From Dirofilaria immitis (lineage: Eukaryota; Nematoda; Chromadorea; Rhabditida; Onchocercidae), in assembly GCA_024305405.1 (NCBI GenBank), contig JAKNDB010000015.1, positions 316,001 to 380,000 on the forward strand: a stretch of 64,000 nt of DNA, in the 5' to 3' direction. This document shows positions 50,290 to 64,000 of this stretch, in pieces. A model generated the notes under the pieces. The model saw nothing but the letters and a program-made list of their open reading frames with translations, had not been told where the DNA came from and did not search any database. Position numbers and translations under genes: made by a program. Position 1 is the first letter of the stretch. The number at the start of each line of letters is the position of its first letter.

Positions 50290-50702
50290 ACTGATTAAAT
50301 TTATCTAATGATAACATGATTAGATACTAGTTAAGTTTATATAATGAGAACATTATAGATTTGAAATTTTCAAGTTTATAAAATGATAACATGATTAGAC
50401 ATTGATCAAGTTTATATAATAATGACATTATTAGATACTGACTAACTTTATACAATGACAGCATGATAGATTCGAAATTGACAAGTTTATGCAATGATAG
50501 CATGATTAGATACTAATTAAGTTTACATAATGATAACACGATTGATTTAAAACTGATTAAATTTACATAATGATAACATGATTAGATACTGATTAAATTT
50601 ATATAATGATAACCTGATAGATTTGCAATTGATTAAATTTATACAACGATAGCATGATTAGATATTGATAAAGTTTATATAATGATAACATGATTAGATA
50701 GC
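50290..50702. repeat. ~37-bp tandem array, about eleven units
   Basis: Units read roughly AAGTTTATATAATGATAACA then TGATTAGATACTGATT. Neighbouring units alternate between a GATTAGATACTGA form and a GATAGATTTGAAATTGA form, which suggests a higher-order unit of about 75 bp. Confidence 0.8.
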
Positions 50703-50979
50703 GGTGATTGATAATGCGCGCATATATATTTATGCGAAAATAATAATTTCCTCAATGATAATAATTTACGAAAAGGACAACTGTGATTTTATGTTTTTTT
50801 TTTTTTTTTTTTTTTATTTTTTTGTGTGCTATTGGTTAAAATGATCGATGTGTTTTTGGATGAAATTTTCAAACAAATGTAATTTTGAATGTAGATAAGA
50901 AGATTTGGATACAAATTTTTAGAACAACATGACTTTCATCATTTTGTTACTTAATCGTTTCGTTCTCGAAATTCAGTCA

Positions 50980-51600
50980 TTTTATTATTTTCCACCAAAA
51001 ACATTTTTTTATATTTGCTAATCTTATGATTATGTATTTCAATTTGATGTTTGAAAATGAATAACCTTCAAATCTATGATCTTCAACCTAATCGTTTTCG
51101 CTCTCGAGATTCTGTTATTTCATTGTTTTCCACAGAAAAACATTTTTTACATTTGCTAATCTTATGATTATGTATTTCAATTTGATGTTTGAAAATGAAT
51201 AACCTTCAAACCTATGATCTTCAACCTAATCGTTTTCGCTCTCGAGATTCTGTTATTTCATTGTTTTCCACAGAAAAACATTTTTATATTTGCTAATCTT
51301 ATGATTATGTATTCCAGTTTGATGTTTGAAAATGAATAACCTTCAAACCTATGATCTTCAACCTAATCGTTTTCGCTCTCGAGATTCTGTTATTTCATTG
51401 TTTTCCACAGAAAAACATTTTTTATATTTGCTAATCTTATGATTATGTATTCCAGTTTGATGTTTGAAAATGAATAACCTTCAAATCTATGATCTTCAAC
51501 CTAATCGTTTCACTTTCGAGATTCAGTTGTTTCACTATTTTCCTAATCTCCTGATTATGTATTCCAATTTGAAGTTTAAAAATAATCCTCGAGCCTACAA
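50980..51600. repeat. ~138-bp tandem array, four full units plus edge
   Basis: The marker CTTCAACCTAATCGTTT recurs at about 51081, 51219, 51356 and 51494, a period of 137-138. Units share TTTTCCACAGAAAAACATTT and GCTAATCTTATGATTATGTA. The outermost units are the most diverged. Confidence 0.9.
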
Positions 51601-53062
51601 TCTTCAGCCTAGGTTATCAGAATCTATATTACTGTATATTTTTAACATTTCCAAGTTTTATTTTTTCTTTTCTTCCTCTTTTTTTTCAAACTAATTGCTA
51701 AGATTATCAATTGAATTCATTCATTCAATGATCTCTGATTGATATCTGAAAAAATTTATCAATGAATATTTAACATATATCATTGAAATTATTGATAACA
51801 TTGATTTTAATTTTTGCTTAACAACCTATTCTTCCTACAATTTAGCCAAGGATATATATATAAATGTAAAAATATACTTTTTTTTTTGATAGGTAGTTTG
51901 TGATAGGATGACTGGTGTGCAAAATAATACTTACTGCTTTTCCAATGATAATTAATCACCAACTGTTCCAATAAGCTTTTCTGTCTTTTCTTGTCATGTT
52001 CTCGATCATTTCATTTTTCCTTCTTTTTATTTCCTCTTCTGCTATCCCTGATCTTCTTACATTTCCGATAGAATCGTGAATACTTTTATCACTGACCTTT
52101 ACAAAATTCTATTTTAATTTCATTTCATGTTTCAAATCTTAAAGTATTTCTATTCCTTTTGTTGATAACAAAAGGAATTATATGTTTGATATATTTATTA
52201 AGATTATTAAATTAATCTAACTACTCCATGTAAACATAAATATTATCATATTAACTACGAAATTTCTCGAAATATTCGAAACTTTTTAAGTTATGCTTTT
52301 TAATTAGTTTCATTAAATTCAAAAAAATAAATAAATAAATAAATAGATAACCAATGAAATGACAATAAATTTTATCATCGATTATAAGTATAAATAAATA
52401 AATATAAATTGTGCCTGTTTATATTTGATTTTAATTTATTGAAAAAATTTTAAAGAATTTTTTTCGTTTCGAAATTTTTATTCGTTTATTTCTTGAAATT
52501 TAATAATCTTACAGTTTTGTTTAATTTAAATTATTTAAAATACTTTTGAACTTTCAAAATTTCCCTCTCACCTTGTCAAACTTTGAAATTCTTTCTATAA
52601 ATTCATGAAATATTTTGCTGAATATTAATTTAAAATTATAATATCTCTCACACTTGTCAAACTTTAACATTCTCTCTATAAAAATTTGAATGAATAATAA
52701 TTTACAATTATAAATATTCGATGATCTATATTTTATTAGATCATTTTCTAATGATGATTATTATTTTTAAACTATCGGATATTATCGTGAAATGAAATAA
52801 TCATAAATGGTGATTTTTTTAATCAACTTAAATGAATCATGATGAAAAGAGAATTTATTCTATTTAATCATTTTAGTCTTTTATCCATGGAACTATTTTA
52901 CGCTTCCTTATGATGATATGATGATGCTGATGATGATGATGATGATGATAATGATGCATGCGATACGATATACTGTTAAGCGATAAATATGATTATCAAT
53001 CGATCGATCTCATTGATTCAATACTCTATTTTACAATCATTATTATCATTATAATCTAAATT

Positions 53063-64000
<10,938 letters not shown>

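Larger units (their letters stand above)
43790..53062. other. 9.3-kb gene-free, minisatellite-rich stretch
   Basis: No coding exon is supported on either strand. The region carries at least six separate tandem-repeat arrays of different unit lengths, listed individually, plus GA, T and GAT microsatellites (about 46883-46910, 50796-50815, 52916-52955). A 90-codon open frame at 43975-44247 has no ATG at its start and no recognised motif. Confidence 0.6.

Overview
The window looks like nuclear DNA of a nematode, most likely a spirurid or filarial worm. It is strongly A+T-rich. The genes are cut into short exons by introns that mostly end in TTTTCAG or TTTNAG. Several genes have a splice acceptor only a few bases before the ATG with no upstream exon needed, which fits spliced-leader trans-splicing. 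The protein set is animal: raptor, TMC, TMEM65, FAM98, ERAL1, MRPL12, ZNF706 and alpha-tubulin. The species is inferred, not proven.

Layout. 1-3.9 kb: no gene, a degenerate ~80-bp tandem repeat. 3.98-5.3 kb (+): mitochondrial ribosomal protein L12. 7.1-9.6 kb (+): two tandem ZNF706-like zinc-finger genes. 12.6-16.4 kb (+): FAM98 family protein with a glycine-rich tail. 17.75-19.8 kb (+): TMEM65. 20.75-23.2 kb (-): mitochondrial Era-type GTPase ERAL1. 24.97-34.9 kb (-): raptor (mTORC1 subunit), about 29 exons. 37.5-40.2 and 40.9-43.6 kb (+): two tandem, divergent alpha-tubulin genes. 43.8-53 kb: a gene-free stretch full of minisatellites. 53.06 kb to the right edge (+): a TMC-family channel gene, 5' complete and 3' cut off by the window.

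Three genes (MRPL12, ERAL1, TMEM65) belong to the mitochondrion. Raptor is the nutrient-sensing scaffold of mTORC1. FAM98 belongs to the tRNA-ligase/DDX1 complex in animals. I see no operon-like function shared across the window.

The two strongest observations are these. (1) Most genes are interrupted by single missing bases, nearly all inside A or T runs. Restoring one base each time brings back conserved family sequence and consistent splice phases. This pattern is best explained by homopolymer length errors in the assembly, though a biological cause is not excluded. (2) The tandem alpha-tubulins share a 1,061-bp block including introns that is almost identical, while everything on both sides is clearly diverged, which is the mark of gene conversion. 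The first copy has also lost its usual ATG and its last splice acceptor, and a ~490-bp insertion supplies a new start. I found no clear new multi-gene system, no CRISPR array, no viral or bacterial insert, and no tRNA or rRNA gene.
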